From assembly GCA_903901045.1 (NCBI GenBank), contig CAIUPP010000011.1, positions 37,237-101,236 of the forward strand: a stretch of 64,000 nucleotides of DNA, written 5' to 3'. The position numbers and the translations under genes are program-made. The notes beneath the pieces were generated by a model. The model saw only the letters and a list, made by a program, of their open reading frames with translations. It was not told the DNA's origin and ran no database searches. Each line of letters starts with the position of its first letter. Positions within the stretch are counted from its first letter, which is position 1. This document shows positions 1-8,573 of the stretch, in pieces. The stretch is from an uncultured Planctomycetota bacterium (lineage in GTDB: Bacteria > Planctomycetota > Brocadiia > CAIUPP01).

Positions 1-1
1 C

Positions 2-745
2 AAGACGCCGGAGCAGGCGGAAGCATTGGCCGCCAATACGCGCGCGATGCAGATCGGCTACGGCGACCAGTTCACGCTGGGACTGCGCAGCGGCCCCGGA
101 CTGCGCATCATCGAGGTCGCGCGGCTGAAGGATGTGCATCTGCCCGCGCAGGTGCAGGCGCAGGTGACGCAGATGGGGGGACAGATGTTCGGAGGCATGC
201 AGGACATGAAGGTGACGGTGACGCCCTCCTTCCAGGATAACGGTCATACGATCAACGAGTGGCAGTTCGCGTTCACGCCGCCGGCGGCGAACGCCGCGCC
301 CGACCCGATGAAGGAGATGCAGCGCGCGATGGTCTCCGCGCTCTTCGGCGATCCGCTGACGGTGGATTACACGCTGATGGGGAACGACTGGCTGATCAGC
401 GCCGGGCCGGATGCGCTCAAGTCGCTCAAGAACATCCTGAACGAGGAGGCCGCCCCCGTCACGACTCTTCAGAGTTTCAAGGATCTCACGCAGACGCTCC
501 CGGCGCAGACGCAGGGGTTCATGCTGCTGCATCTGACCGAGGTGGTGAACTGGGCGCAGCCGTTCATCAAGGGGTTGGGCGGCATGCTGAGCATGCTGCA
601 GCCCCCCGCGCCCATCGCCCGCGGGCCGGGGCTCGTGGTGGTGATTTCAGGAACGCCGACCAGCGCTACCGCAACGCTCACGGTGCCGGCCGGGGAAATC
701 CGCGCGCTGGTGGAGGGGTTCCATCCGAAGCCTCCGCCGAAGTAG
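2..745 (+). CDS. Hypothetical protein, C-terminal part (5' end outside window)
   Basis: The frame is open to the left edge of the window, so only the last roughly 247 residues are seen and the true start lies upstream. The visible part alternates amphipathic and beta-like stretches, has one Gly/Met-rich segment (GGMLSMLQPP) and ends in a Lys/Pro-rich tail. I do not recognise the family. The composition resembles large secreted or periplasmic proteins of uncertain function. It ends just before a strong terminator and converges on bioY. Confidence 0.6.
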   Translation, partial: KTPEQAEALAANTRAMQIGYGDQFTLGLRSGPGLRIIEVARLKDVHLPAQVQAQVTQMGGQMFGGMQDMKVTVTPSFQDNGHTINEWQFAFTPPAANAAPDPMKEMQRAMVSALFGDPLTVDYTLMGNDWLISAGPDALKSLKNILNEEAAPVTTLQSFKDLTQTLPAQTQGFMLLHLTEVVNWAQPFIKGLGGMLSMLQPPAPIARGPGLVVVISGTPTSATATLTVPAGEIRALVEGFHPKPPPK

Positions 746-762
746 CATCCCGCGAAACGCAA

Positions 763-800
763 AGGGCCCTCCGGCGCGAACCGGAGGGCCCTGTTTGTTT
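763..800. terminator. Bidirectional rho-independent terminator between convergent genes
   Basis: Perfect 12-bp arms (AGGGCCCTCCGG at 763-774 and its complement at 781-792) enclose a 6-nt loop. GTTTGTTTT follows on the plus side and a moderately T-rich stretch on the minus side. It lies between the first gene and bioY, which converge. Confidence 0.85.
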
Positions 801-811
801 TCAGAAAGCGT

Positions 812-1411
812 TCAGCGCTTGTATTTCGGCAGCACGGCGCTGGTGAGCATGGCGGCCATGACGGCCTTGACCACGTCCATCGCCAGGAAGGGGAGCACGC
901 CCATCACGAACGCGTGCCAGGGGCTGAGGCCCATCGTGAGCATCAGGTAGGTCGCGCCGCAGAAGAGGACGATCCCCGCGCCGCCGAGCATGACGACGAT
1001 CTGCCCCTGCAGCGAGCGCCCCCACGCGCCGGCCTGCGTGCCGTGCCCGACGAAGTACGCGGCAGCCAGGAAGCCGACCAGATAGCCCGCCGTCGGCGCG
1101 AGCAGCGCGGCAACGCCGACGTGGCCCCCCGCCAGCCAGGGCACTCCGGCCAGCCCGGCCGCGATGAACAGCAACTGGCTGAGCATGCCGTAACCGCTGC
1201 CCAGCAGCGAGCCGCACAGCAGCACGGCCAGCACCTGCCCGGTGACCGGGATCGGGGTGAAGGGCAACGGCAGCCGAATCTGCGACAGCGCCCCCGTCAG
1301 CAGGGCTCCGCCGACAGCGAAGAGCGTCATCATCGGCGCGCTGAAGACGCGCCGTTCCACCGAGGCGTCATAACGGACCAGCTTCGAGCGTTTCAGGACG
1401 ACAGACTCCAT
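812..1411 (-). CDS. bioY: BioY biotin transporter, substrate-binding (S) component
   Basis: BioY is the membrane-embedded biotin-binding subunit of ECF-type vitamin importers and works alone or with a shared ATPase module. The 199-residue product has about six hydrophobic helices. It also has the family's conserved blocks: PFTPIPVTGQ near the N-terminus, then the glycine-rich AAGLAGVPWLAGG and LLAPTAGYLVGF segments. I chose the ATG at 1411 because AAGGAGG lies 6 nt before it; an ATG 21 nt further upstream lacks this site. No bioM/N or biotin synthesis genes are nearby, so this may be a solitary BioY or use a distant energising module. Confidence 0.9.
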   Translation of the reverse strand: MESVVLKRSKLVRYDASVERRVFSAPMMTLFAVGGALLTGALSQIRLPLPFTPIPVTGQVLAVLLCGSLLGSGYGMLSQLLFIAAGLAGVPWLAGGHVGVAALLAPTAGYLVGFLAAAYFVGHGTQAGAWGRSLQGQIVVMLGGAGIVLFCGATYLMLTMGLSPWHAFVMGVLPFLAMDVVKAVMAAMLTSAVLPKYKR

Positions 1412-1470
1412 GCGGGGCCTCCTTCGGTGCATATTAGGCGCGCGAACGGCAGCGCGCCTGATGCATTGAC

Positions 1471-1499
1471 ATGAACTGCCGAACGACCCGGCAGTTCAT
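1471..1499. promoter_or_regulatory. Perfect inverted repeat in the bioY leader
   Basis: Two 11-bp perfect arms (ATGAACTGCCG at 1471-1481, CGGCAGTTCAT at 1489-1499) flank a 7-nt loop. The site lies between the bioY promoter and its start codon. No T-run follows, so an operator or leader structure is more likely than a terminator. It does not look like the BirA operator known from other bacteria. Confidence 0.55.
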
Positions 1500-1531
1500 A
1501 CGGGGTTGAATCGGGCGACAAGCGGGTGGTT

Positions 1532-1561
1532 ATTCTAGCCGGGGATCGGCGGGTCTGTCAA
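1532..1561 (-). promoter_or_regulatory. Sigma70-type promoter for bioY
   Basis: On the minus strand TTGACA (1556-1561) is followed after 18 nt by TAGAAT (1532-1537). The predicted transcription start is near 1525, giving a leader of about 110 nt that carries the inverted repeat. Confidence 0.75.
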
Positions 1562-1587
1562 TAATTTTCCCCGGGGTCGCGGGGGGC

Positions 1588-3501
1588 TCACTTCCCGAAT
1601 GTCTTCAAGTCTCCCAGAATGCCCAGGATGCGCTCCTGCCGGGAGCGCAGGAATTCCGCGGGGTTCGGGACTTTCTTGTCGTCCCGCGTCATCACCTGCT
1701 GCACGAAACCGACGCCGGAGGCCTGGAGGGTGAAAACCACCTTGCAGTCGCCGTCCACGTAGCCGAGGTTTCCGCCCCCGCAGATGACGCAGTAGCCGGG
1801 GCCCTGGTCGGCGAGCATGTCGGTTCCCTGTGAATAGTCGCTGGCGGGGTTGGTCACTCCCAGCAGCGGCAGGAGGGTGGCGGGGATATCCAGGTGGGAG
1901 GTGAGCCGCTGAACTTCGCGCGCGGGCTGGCCGGGCACCCAGAGGATCATCGGCGTGTGGGTCTGCTCGTCGGAGTACGCGGAGCCATGGCCCCAATGCC
2001 CTTTCTCCATGAACTCCTCGCCGTGGTCCCCGACGATGATGACGATGGTGGAGTCGAGCAGCTTCTGCTCCTCCAGGCAGTTGAGCACACGCGCGATCTG
2101 CGAGTCCAGGTGATTGCAACTGTTAATGTAGCGGTTCCTGAGCAGCGTGGCGTCCTGCTTGAGGTTCATGGTGAGGTAGTTCACATTCTCAAGATACGGC
2201 TTGCGGATGGCGTTCTCCGGGGGGAAGTCGTATCGCGCGTGGGGGGAGTCGAAGAACATGAAAGCGAAGAAGGGGCGCGCCGGGTCGCGCTGCCGGAGGA
2301 AGTCGACGATTTCGTCGGTGTGCTTGCGGTCGCGCTGCCAGGAGGGGCCGTCGCCGAAATCGAACATGACGTCCCGCGGCGCCTTGCTGAAGACCGTCTG
2401 GTCCAGTTCGGGATAGGAGAACTTCGCGCCGTCGTGCAGGCTCATCTGGTAGCCGTCCTGGAGGAGCAGGTCCATAATCGCCGGCCCGCGCTGCTCGCGC
2501 AGGAAGGGGCTCCAGTAATTGCTGAAGATGCCGTAGAACATGCTGAACAGCGCCCGCGCGGTCCGCGTGCCGCCGGTGTAATGCTGCTTGAACCAGATGG
2601 CCTTGTGCGCGAAGGCCCAGGTCGCCGGCATGATCTCCGGAGCGAGCATGTCCCAGCGCCAGGATTCGCTGACCATCCAGACGATGTTGCAGGGCTTTCG
2701 CTCCGGCGCGAGCGTGAGCGGCGCCTGGGGGTATTTAATGTGGCTGGAGTCCGCCTTCAGCTTGATGGGCCGCGCATTGATGCCCTTGACCCCGAGCGCC
2801 GCCGCCATCTTGTTGCATGAGAGGGGTTGATAGAAGGGGAAGGCGTCGGCCGTCATAACGATCGGGCCGTACCCGCAGTGGCGGGAGAACCCGAAGAGGA
2901 GTGACTGGGAAATCGCCGCCAGCAGCGCCAGCGCAACCAGGGAGAGGCCGACGCGGCGCGTGATCACCTTCTCCAGGAACGAGCGGCCCCTGCCCCACTT
3001 CAGCAGCGCGACCAGCAGCGCCGCCTGCACAGCGAAGAAGAGGGCGATGAGCAGCACCGAGCTTGCCAACGCCCCCGCCGTCAGCCCGAGCGATGAGATG
3101 CCCCCCGGGGTGGTGACGAGGTTCCACACGAAGCCGTTCAGGTGGAATCCCCAGATTCCCACGATGAATCGGTCCAGGAAGATGAGCAGTTGCACCAGGC
3201 CGACGGAGAGCACCGCCACGGCCCAGACGAGGCCGCTCCGGAGGGAGGGGCGATTACGGAAAAGCCGGTCGAAGAGGGGCAGCGCGAGCGCGGCATCCGC
3301 CAGGAGCGTCAGCGCAAAGGCGGGCGCAAGGTAGGCCAGGCAGTACGTGAGGTACACCATCCCCATGAAGAGGGGAACGAGCGCGCCGACGTACTCCACA
3401 TCCCGAAGGTAGGGGGAGGCGTTTATCAGAAGCAGCGCATAGCTGAGCAGGAAATAGCTCACCAGCGTTCGAAAGTGAGGCAATAGTTTTTTCACGGCCA
3501 C
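1588..3501 (-). CDS. YejM/PbgA-like inner-membrane protein with sulfatase-fold domain
   Basis: The 637-residue protein has about five N-terminal membrane helices (residues 1-205) followed by a periplasmic alkaline-phosphatase/sulfatase-superfamily domain. The membrane part includes the block FHLNGFVWNLVTTPGG, which recalls the YejM/PbgA/LapC group. In enterobacteria that group senses LPS and controls LpxC turnover. The soluble part has the metal-site motif VGDHGEEF near residue 490 and a Thr-containing GGTRTARALF at the usual nucleophile position. It starts with GTG at 3501; a second GTG lies two codons in. Whether it is an enzyme or a sensor cannot be told from sequence. Confidence 0.75.
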   Translation of the reverse strand: MAVKKLLPHFRTLVSYFLLSYALLLINASPYLRDVEYVGALVPLFMGMVYLTYCLAYLAPAFALTLLADAALALPLFDRLFRNRPSLRSGLVWAVAVLSVGLVQLLIFLDRFIVGIWGFHLNGFVWNLVTTPGGISSLGLTAGALASSVLLIALFFAVQAALLVALLKWGRGRSFLEKVITRRVGLSLVALALLAAISQSLLFGFSRHCGYGPIVMTADAFPFYQPLSCNKMAAALGVKGINARPIKLKADSSHIKYPQAPLTLAPERKPCNIVWMVSESWRWDMLAPEIMPATWAFAHKAIWFKQHYTGGTRTARALFSMFYGIFSNYWSPFLREQRGPAIMDLLLQDGYQMSLHDGAKFSYPELDQTVFSKAPRDVMFDFGDGPSWQRDRKHTDEIVDFLRQRDPARPFFAFMFFDSPHARYDFPPENAIRKPYLENVNYLTMNLKQDATLLRNRYINSCNHLDSQIARVLNCLEEQKLLDSTIVIIVGDHGEEFMEKGHWGHGSAYSDEQTHTPMILWVPGQPAREVQRLTSHLDIPATLLPLLGVTNPASDYSQGTDMLADQGPGYCVICGGGNLGYVDGDCKVVFTLQASGVGFVQQVMTRDDKKVPNPAEFLRSRQERILGILGDLKTFGK

Positions 3502-3555
3502 ATTCTATATTCCCCGCGCGGTTGCGTAAAGCGAGGCGGGGGGGGGCATGCAATC

Positions 3556-3744
3556 CCATGGTCATTGCGAGGGCCGCCGGCGGCGGCCCGTGGCAATCTT
3601 CCAGTCTTCCGTCCCTGATCACCGGAAGCATGGACGAACGGCCAACGGAAACAAGGAAGATTGCCACGTCGTCGGCTTCGCCTCCTCCCCTTCGACAACT
3701 GCTCAGGGCCGTGAGCCACGTCGAACGGCTCGCAATGACCATGG
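3556..3744. repeat. Composite palindromic repeat (nested)
   Basis: Outer arms of 16 bp (CCATGGTCATTGCGAG at 3556-3571 and its complement at 3729-3744) enclose inner 14-bp arms (3589-3602 and 3655-3668, motif CGTGGCAATCTTCC). A further element carrying TCGACAACTGCTCAGGGC occupies 3687-3729. Removing it restores a simple CATTGCGAGGAGGCGAAG-type repeat, so it appears to be a nested insertion. The remainder of the 3502-3825 spacer holds only the following promoter. Confidence 0.75.
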
Positions 3745-3764
3745 ATGGAATAGCCCCCGCGCGA

Positions 3765-3793
3765 TTGACTCTATGGTGCGGCGGTGCTATTCT
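3765..3793 (+). promoter_or_regulatory. Promoter for the phosphomannomutase gene
   Basis: TTGACT (3765-3770), a 17-nt spacer and TATTCT (3788-3793) sit 33 nt before the start codon and just outside the composite repeat. Confidence 0.65.
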
Positions 3794-3825
3794 GCGTTGA
3801 AGTTTCAACTCCAGGAGGAAATCAG

Positions 3826-5301
3826 ATGAGTCAGCCCCATTGTTCCGGCGAGAAGGGGCCCATCACCGAGGCGATCTGCCGCGAACGCCAGGGCCGCAAG
3901 TTCAACAAGTGCGCCGACTGCTCTTTCCACGACCCCAAGCTGACGGAGGGGGCATGGAACGCGCAGAAGGACCCGCACCACAAGATTTTCAAGGCGTACG
4001 ACATTCGCGGGGTCTACCCGAACGAGCTCAACGAGAAGCTGGCGGAGATGATCGGCTCGGCCGTCGCGCGCTTCCTCAGCCCCGGCGCGCTGGTCGTCAG
4101 CCGCGACATGCGGCTCTCCTCCGAATCGCTCTCCCGCGCGCTCTCCCAGGGAATCCTCACCGCCGGCTGCGACGTGCTGGACTGCGGGCAGCTTTCGACC
4201 GACGCCAACTACTTCGCCATCGCCTATTACCGCAAGGGCGGAGGCGTGCAGGTCACCGCGTCGCACAACCCGCCGCAATACAACGGCTTCAAGATCAGCC
4301 GCGAGCAGGCGATCCCGCTGAGTTACGAGAGCGGCCTGGCCAACGTCGAGCGGCTGGCGCTTTCCATCCCCGCGCGCCCGGCGGAGCATCGCGGCAAGGC
4401 GGAGCACCTGGACGTTATGGCGGACTGGAAGAGCCACGTCCTGAATTTCGGCCGGAAGCTGGAGCCGCTGAATGTCGTCATCGACGCCGGCAACGGCATG
4501 GCCGGCAAAATGCTCCCGCCGATCCTGGCCGAACTGCCGATCAAGGTGACCGACCTGTTCTTCAAGCTGGACGGAACCTTCCCCAACCACGAGGCCAACC
4601 CGCTGAAGCCCGAGAATCTGCGCGATCTGCAGAAAGCGGTGCGCGAGAAGGGGGCCGACCTGGGCGTGGCGTTCGACGGCGACGCCGACCGCTGCGTATT
4701 CGTGGATGAGACCGGCGCGGCCGTCTCCAGCGACATGGTCACGGCGCTGCTGTCGCGCTCGCTCTTGCTGGCCCATCCGAAATCGGCCATCGTCTACGAT
4801 CTGCGCTCCAGCCGCGTCGTGGCGGAGGAAATCCGGCGCGGGGGCGGCTTCCCCGTGCGCGAGCGCGTGGGCCACTCCTACATCAAGGCCACCATGCGGC
4901 AGCGCAACGCCATCTTCGGCGGCGAACTCTCGGGCCATTTCTACTGGCGCGAAAACTACTTCGCCGACAGCGGCGCGATCACCATGATGATGATGCTCAA
5001 CCTGCTCAGCGCCGAACGTCGCAGCCTCAGCGACCTGCTCCGCCCGCTGCATCGCTACTTCTCCACCGGCGAGGTGAACTTCGAGGTCGCCAGCAAGGAG
5101 GCCAAGCTGGCCGCGCTGGCTGCCGCCTTCAAGGACGGGCGCGCGGATACCCTCGACGGGCTGACCGTTGAGTACGACGACTGGTGGTTCAACGTCCGCC
5201 CCAGCAACACCGAGCCGGCCCTGCGGCTGAACCTGGAGGCCAATACGCAGGAGCTGATGGAAGCGAAGAAGAAGCAGATCGTGGAGATCCTCGGCAGCTA
5301 G
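3826..5301 (+). CDS. Phosphomannomutase/phosphoglucomutase with Cys-rich N-terminal extension
   Basis: This alpha-D-phosphohexomutase interconverts hexose 1- and 6-phosphates for sugar-nucleotide and surface-polysaccharide synthesis. All four active-site loops are present: TASHNPP with the phosphoserine at about residue 146, the Mg loop DGDADR near 284, the sugar loop GELSGH near 366, and the phosphate loop RPSNTEP near 457. The start at 3826 is fixed by AGGAGG 7 nt upstream. The 491-residue product exceeds a typical PMM/PGM (about 455) by an N-terminal extension of about 50 residues with Cys6, Cys18 and a C29-x2-C32 pair plus His5 and His35, which could bind a metal. Confidence 0.92.
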   Translation: MSQPHCSGEKGPITEAICRERQGRKFNKCADCSFHDPKLTEGAWNAQKDPHHKIFKAYDIRGVYPNELNEKLAEMIGSAVARFLSPGALVVSRDMRLSSESLSRALSQGILTAGCDVLDCGQLSTDANYFAIAYYRKGGGVQVTASHNPPQYNGFKISREQAIPLSYESGLANVERLALSIPARPAEHRGKAEHLDVMADWKSHVLNFGRKLEPLNVVIDAGNGMAGKMLPPILAELPIKVTDLFFKLDGTFPNHEANPLKPENLRDLQKAVREKGADLGVAFDGDADRCVFVDETGAAVSSDMVTALLSRSLLLAHPKSAIVYDLRSSRVVAEEIRRGGGFPVRERVGHSYIKATMRQRNAIFGGELSGHFYWRENYFADSGAITMMMMLNLLSAERRSLSDLLRPLHRYFSTGEVNFEVASKEAKLAALAAAFKDGRADTLDGLTVEYDDWWFNVRPSNTEPALRLNLEANTQELMEAKKKQIVEILGS

Positions 5302-5344
5302 AGGGGGACGGCGCGTTCGCTGCGCGGATTAATAGGGATTGAAG

Positions 5345-5418
5345 AATAGCCAATTGCGAATTGCCAATGCAAAGGCTCCCCGTGGCTCGCCGTTGCCGTT
5401 CATTCGCAATTCGCTATT
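5345..5418. repeat. Imperfect inverted repeat after the mutase gene
   Basis: Arms of 17 bp with one mismatch (5345-5361 and 5402-5418) are built around CAATTGCGAAT. They lie in the spacer between the mutase gene and the msbA promoter. No T-tract follows. Confidence 0.5.
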
Positions 5419-5440
5419 GATCCGTTCCCGCCGCCTTTCC

Positions 5441-5469
5441 TTGACATTCCTCTCTCAATGCCCTAGCAT
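5441..5469 (+). promoter_or_regulatory. Promoter for the msbA-like gene
   Basis: TTGACA (5441-5446), 17 nt, then TAGCAT (5464-5469), about 50 nt before the ATG. Confidence 0.65.
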
Positions 5470-5519
5470 TTCTATCATCAGGCCTCATTAATCGCGTCAT
5501 CCCCATCCACAAGGTTCGC

Positions 5520-7355
5520 ATGGCAGAAGAAGCGAAAAAAGATTATACCACGTGGCGCGGCGTGAAGAAGATCATCCAGTTCGCCTGGCATGAATGGCCG
5601 CTGATCGCCTTCGCGGTGATTGCCATGAGTGCGTGCGCGGGACTGGAGGGAGCGTACGGCGCGCTGATCAAGCCCTTGACCGATATCATCAAGGGGATCA
5701 ATAAGGGGCATCCCATCTCCCCTGAGGACGCGGTGTACATGTCCCACCTGGGCTGGCTGGCGCTGGGGCTGGCGCCGCTGCTGGGAATTGCCGCCTTCGG
5801 GCAGAGCTACCTTCAGGGGCGGGTGACTTGGAAGCTGACCGTGACGTTGCGCAACAAGGTCTGCCGCGCCGTCCTGCCGCAGTCGTTGAGCTTCTTCGAG
5901 GGGCACCGCAGCGGCGACTTGATGAGCCGCATCACCAACGATGTCAACACGGCCCGCCGCACGTTCATGCTGGTGTTCGGCGACCTCCCCGAACAGATTC
6001 TGAAACTGCTCACGGGACTGGGCATCGCCATCTACTTCGACTGGGAACTGCTGGTGCTGGGCGCCATTGCGGGGCCGATCCTCGTTATTCCGCTGACGTA
6101 CCTGGCCAAGCGCATCCGGCGCTACGGCAAGGCGGGGCTGGAGCGGCTCTCCGATCTGACCGACCAGATGGCGCAGATGTTCAGCGGCATCCGCGTGATC
6201 AAGGCGTTCAAGATGGAGGATGCCGAGGTCCAGGAATTCGAGCGCGTCAACGACCAGTTGCAGCGCAAGATGTTCAAGCTCTCCGCGGCGCGGGGGATGA
6301 GCGCCGGCACCGTGCAGTTCATCGGGCGCATGGTGGTGGCCGTGGCGATTCTGGCGGCGGCCTGGTTCTTCGCCTCGGGCTACGGCGGCAAAGCGGCCGA
6401 CATCGGCCGCATGGGATCCTGCGCATTCGGAATGTACATGGCGTTCGACGCGCTCAAGGCGCTGGCCAAGCAGTTCACCGACTTGCAGGAAGCCATCCCC
6501 GCCATGGAGCGCATTTTCGAGCTGGTGGACCACGTCCCCTCGCTCCAGGATGCTCCCGGCGCGGTCACTTTGACCCGCATCGAGAAAGGGGTCACCTTCC
6601 GCAACGTCACCTTCGGGTACAACAGCGAAGTGGTGCTGCGCGACGTTTCCTTCGAGGTGAAGAAGGGGCAGACGGTCGCTATCGTCGGGCGCAGCGGCGC
6701 GGGCAAGTCCACGCTCATCGCCCTGCTCTGCCGCTTCTATGACGTCACCGAGGGAACGGCCGAGATCGACGGTTTGGACGTCCGCCAGATCACGCGCGAC
6801 AGCCTGCTGGACCAGATCAGCATCGTCACGCAGCAGACCTTCCTGTTCAACCGCAGCATCGCGGAGAACATCCGCTATGGCCGGCGCAGCGCCACGCTGG
6901 AAGAAGTCCAGGAGGCCGCGCGCACCGCGAACATCCACGACTTTATTATGACGCTGCCCAACGGCTACGACACCCCCTGCGGCGAGTACGGCGCGAAGCT
7001 CTCCGGCGGCCAGCGGCAGCGCATCGCCATCGCCCGCGCGATTCTCAAGAACGGCGAACTCCTCATCCTCGACGAGGCGATGGTCGGCCTCGACGCCGAA
7101 TCCGAATCCCTCGTGCGCGAGGCGCTGACGCGCCTGATGGCCGGACGCACCACCTTCGTGGTCACCCATGACCTGCCCACCATCCAGAACGCCGACCGCA
7201 TTCTGGTGCTGCGCGAGGGCCAGTTGGTGGGCAACGGCCCCCACAAGGAACTGGTCGCGCAGGAGGGGGAGTACCGCAGCCTGTGTATGCTGCAGTTCGC
7301 GGCTCTCGGCTCCGCCCCGCCGGCGAACCCGCCGCGGCCGTTGAGCCAATACTGA
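5520..7355 (+). CDS. msbA: MsbA-type ABC exporter (fused permease-ATPase)
   Basis: A half-transporter that dimerises in the inner membrane; the MsbA branch flips lipid A-core. Residues 1-330 hold about six membrane helices and 360-595 the nucleotide-binding domain. Walker A GRSGAGKS is near residue 390, the signature LSGGQRQR near 493, Walker B LLILDEAM near 514 and the H-loop VTHD near 545. The segment after Walker B reads DEAMVGLDAESES instead of the usual DEATSALD form. The metallophosphoesterase follows 8 nt later, and a heptosyltransferase lies downstream. The lipid A assignment rests on this neighbourhood, since drug exporters share the architecture. Confidence 0.8.
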   Translation: MAEEAKKDYTTWRGVKKIIQFAWHEWPLIAFAVIAMSACAGLEGAYGALIKPLTDIIKGINKGHPISPEDAVYMSHLGWLALGLAPLLGIAAFGQSYLQGRVTWKLTVTLRNKVCRAVLPQSLSFFEGHRSGDLMSRITNDVNTARRTFMLVFGDLPEQILKLLTGLGIAIYFDWELLVLGAIAGPILVIPLTYLAKRIRRYGKAGLERLSDLTDQMAQMFSGIRVIKAFKMEDAEVQEFERVNDQLQRKMFKLSAARGMSAGTVQFIGRMVVAVAILAAAWFFASGYGGKAADIGRMGSCAFGMYMAFDALKALAKQFTDLQEAIPAMERIFELVDHVPSLQDAPGAVTLTRIEKGVTFRNVTFGYNSEVVLRDVSFEVKKGQTVAIVGRSGAGKSTLIALLCRFYDVTEGTAEIDGLDVRQITRDSLLDQISIVTQQTFLFNRSIAENIRYGRRSATLEEVQEAARTANIHDFIMTLPNGYDTPCGEYGAKLSGGQRQRIAIARAILKNGELLILDEAMVGLDAESESLVREALTRLMAGRTTFVVTHDLPTIQNADRILVLREGQLVGNGPHKELVAQEGEYRSLCMLQFAALGSAPPANPPRPLSQY

Positions 7356-7363
7356 GGCGGTGA

Positions 7364-8314
7364 ATGGGGAGAAGTCTCCAGGCGATCTTGGCGACGGACG
7401 AACGGGCGCTCCTCCTCTGCCTGGGCGCGGTGGCCGCGCTTCTCCTGCTCGCCGCGCTGCTGCTCCTGCATATGGCCGCGCGTCGGCGCGGGCCGAAACC
7501 CTCCCGGCTTTTTCGAAGCGCGCGCGAAGTCCTCTTTGTCCTGGCCGGGCTGGGGCTCTTGTGCGTCATGGACGGGCTGCTCGAGCCCTACTGGCCGCGC
7601 GTCACGCACATCACGATCCCCTGCTCCAAGCTGCCCCACGGCGCGCGGTTCCGCCTCGTCCAGATCAGCGACCTTCATTCCGAGGCGAAGCCGCGACTGG
7701 AAAAGCGCCTGCCGGAGATCATTGCCGCGCAGAAGCCCGACGCCATCGCCTTCACCGGCGACGCGCTCAACTCGCGCGACGGCCTTCCGGTGTTTCGTGA
7801 CTGCATGACCCGGCTCGCCAGGATCGCCCCGACTCTCGCCGTGAAGGGGAATTGGGACCTTTACGCGGACTACGCGAATCTGGATATGTACGGCGGCACG
7901 GGGGTGAAGCTGCTGGATGCGGGGGCGGTTCCGGTCGCGACCGGCGGCGCGACGGTCTGGATCGCGGGCGCGGCGCTCTGGGGGGACTGGCGCATCGAGG
8001 CGGCGCTGGAACGCGTTCCGCCCGGCGTCCCCACGGTGCTGCTCTACCACATGCCCAGCGGCGTCGACCTTGCCGCGAAACGGGGGGTGGATCTGGTCTG
8101 CGTCGGGCACACGCACGGCGGGCAGGTGGCGCTGCCGTTCTACGGCGCGCTGGTGGACCTCAGCCGCTCCGGCAAGCGCTACGAGGCCGGCCTGTACCGC
8201 AACGGGGAGACGTGGCTCTACGTCAACCGCGGGATCGGCATGGAGGCGGGGCTGCCGGTGCGCTTCTTCTGCCGGCCGGAAATCGCGGTGATTGATCTGG
8301 TGGGGGAGAAGTGA
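7364..8314 (+). CDS. Membrane-anchored calcineurin-like metallophosphoesterase
   Basis: The 316-residue protein has two N-terminal hydrophobic segments and a catalytic domain from about residue 85. Metal-binding blocks are visible: ISDLHS near 100, FTGDAL, KGNWDL, LLYHMP and GHTHGGQ near 248. The layout fits the YkoQ/YaeI/LpxG branch, some members of which cleave UDP-diacylglucosamine in lipid A synthesis. The canonical GNH motif reads GNW, so the His that normally helps the leaving group is replaced. The start ATG lies 8 nt after msbA, so the two are probably co-transcribed and may act in the same pathway. Confidence 0.8.
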   Translation: MGRSLQAILATDERALLLCLGAVAALLLLAALLLLHMAARRRGPKPSRLFRSAREVLFVLAGLGLLCVMDGLLEPYWPRVTHITIPCSKLPHGARFRLVQISDLHSEAKPRLEKRLPEIIAAQKPDAIAFTGDALNSRDGLPVFRDCMTRLARIAPTLAVKGNWDLYADYANLDMYGGTGVKLLDAGAVPVATGGATVWIAGAALWGDWRIEAALERVPPGVPTVLLYHMPSGVDLAAKRGVDLVCVGHTHGGQVALPFYGALVDLSRSGKRYEAGLYRNGETWLYVNRGIGMEAGLPVRFFCRPEIAVIDLVGEK

Positions 8315-8340
8315 GCGCCGGTAGGCAAGGCTGGCCGTGT

Positions 8341-8480
8341 GTGGCGCGGACTATCCAGTCCGCGTCGCGGGCCAAAGGCCCGCGAAGTACGGAAGCGGAT
8401 GGAACGCACGATAATCGCGGGTTGCCGTTCGACATTGCTCACGGCCCTGAGCTTGCCGATGGGGATAACCCGCGCCACAT
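8341..8480. repeat. Composite hairpin repeat with nested 39-nt insert
   Basis: The repeat begins GTGGCGCGGACTAT and ends ATAACCCGCGCCAC and contains small hairpins. The normal GCGGGTT-GGATAACCCGC hairpin is split at its loop by a 39-nt unit (8424-8462) starting GCCGTTCGAC. The uninterrupted version is at 45361-45460. The rest of the 8315-8573 spacer shows only a weak TTGCAC (8511-8516) and GATACC pair as a possible promoter. Confidence 0.75.
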
Positions 8481-8573
8481 TCCGCGCATGTCACGCCCAT
8501 GCGCATTTCCTTGCACAGCCGGGTAGGGTTGTGATACCGTTTGGCGAACCGCAGTTTTCCTGGAAAGAGCATC

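Noticed and set aside
7081..7130. Loss of function in the msbA-like ATPase because DEATSALD reads DEAMVGLD
   Set aside because: The catalytic Glu after Walker B and the D-loop Asp are both kept, so activity is expected.
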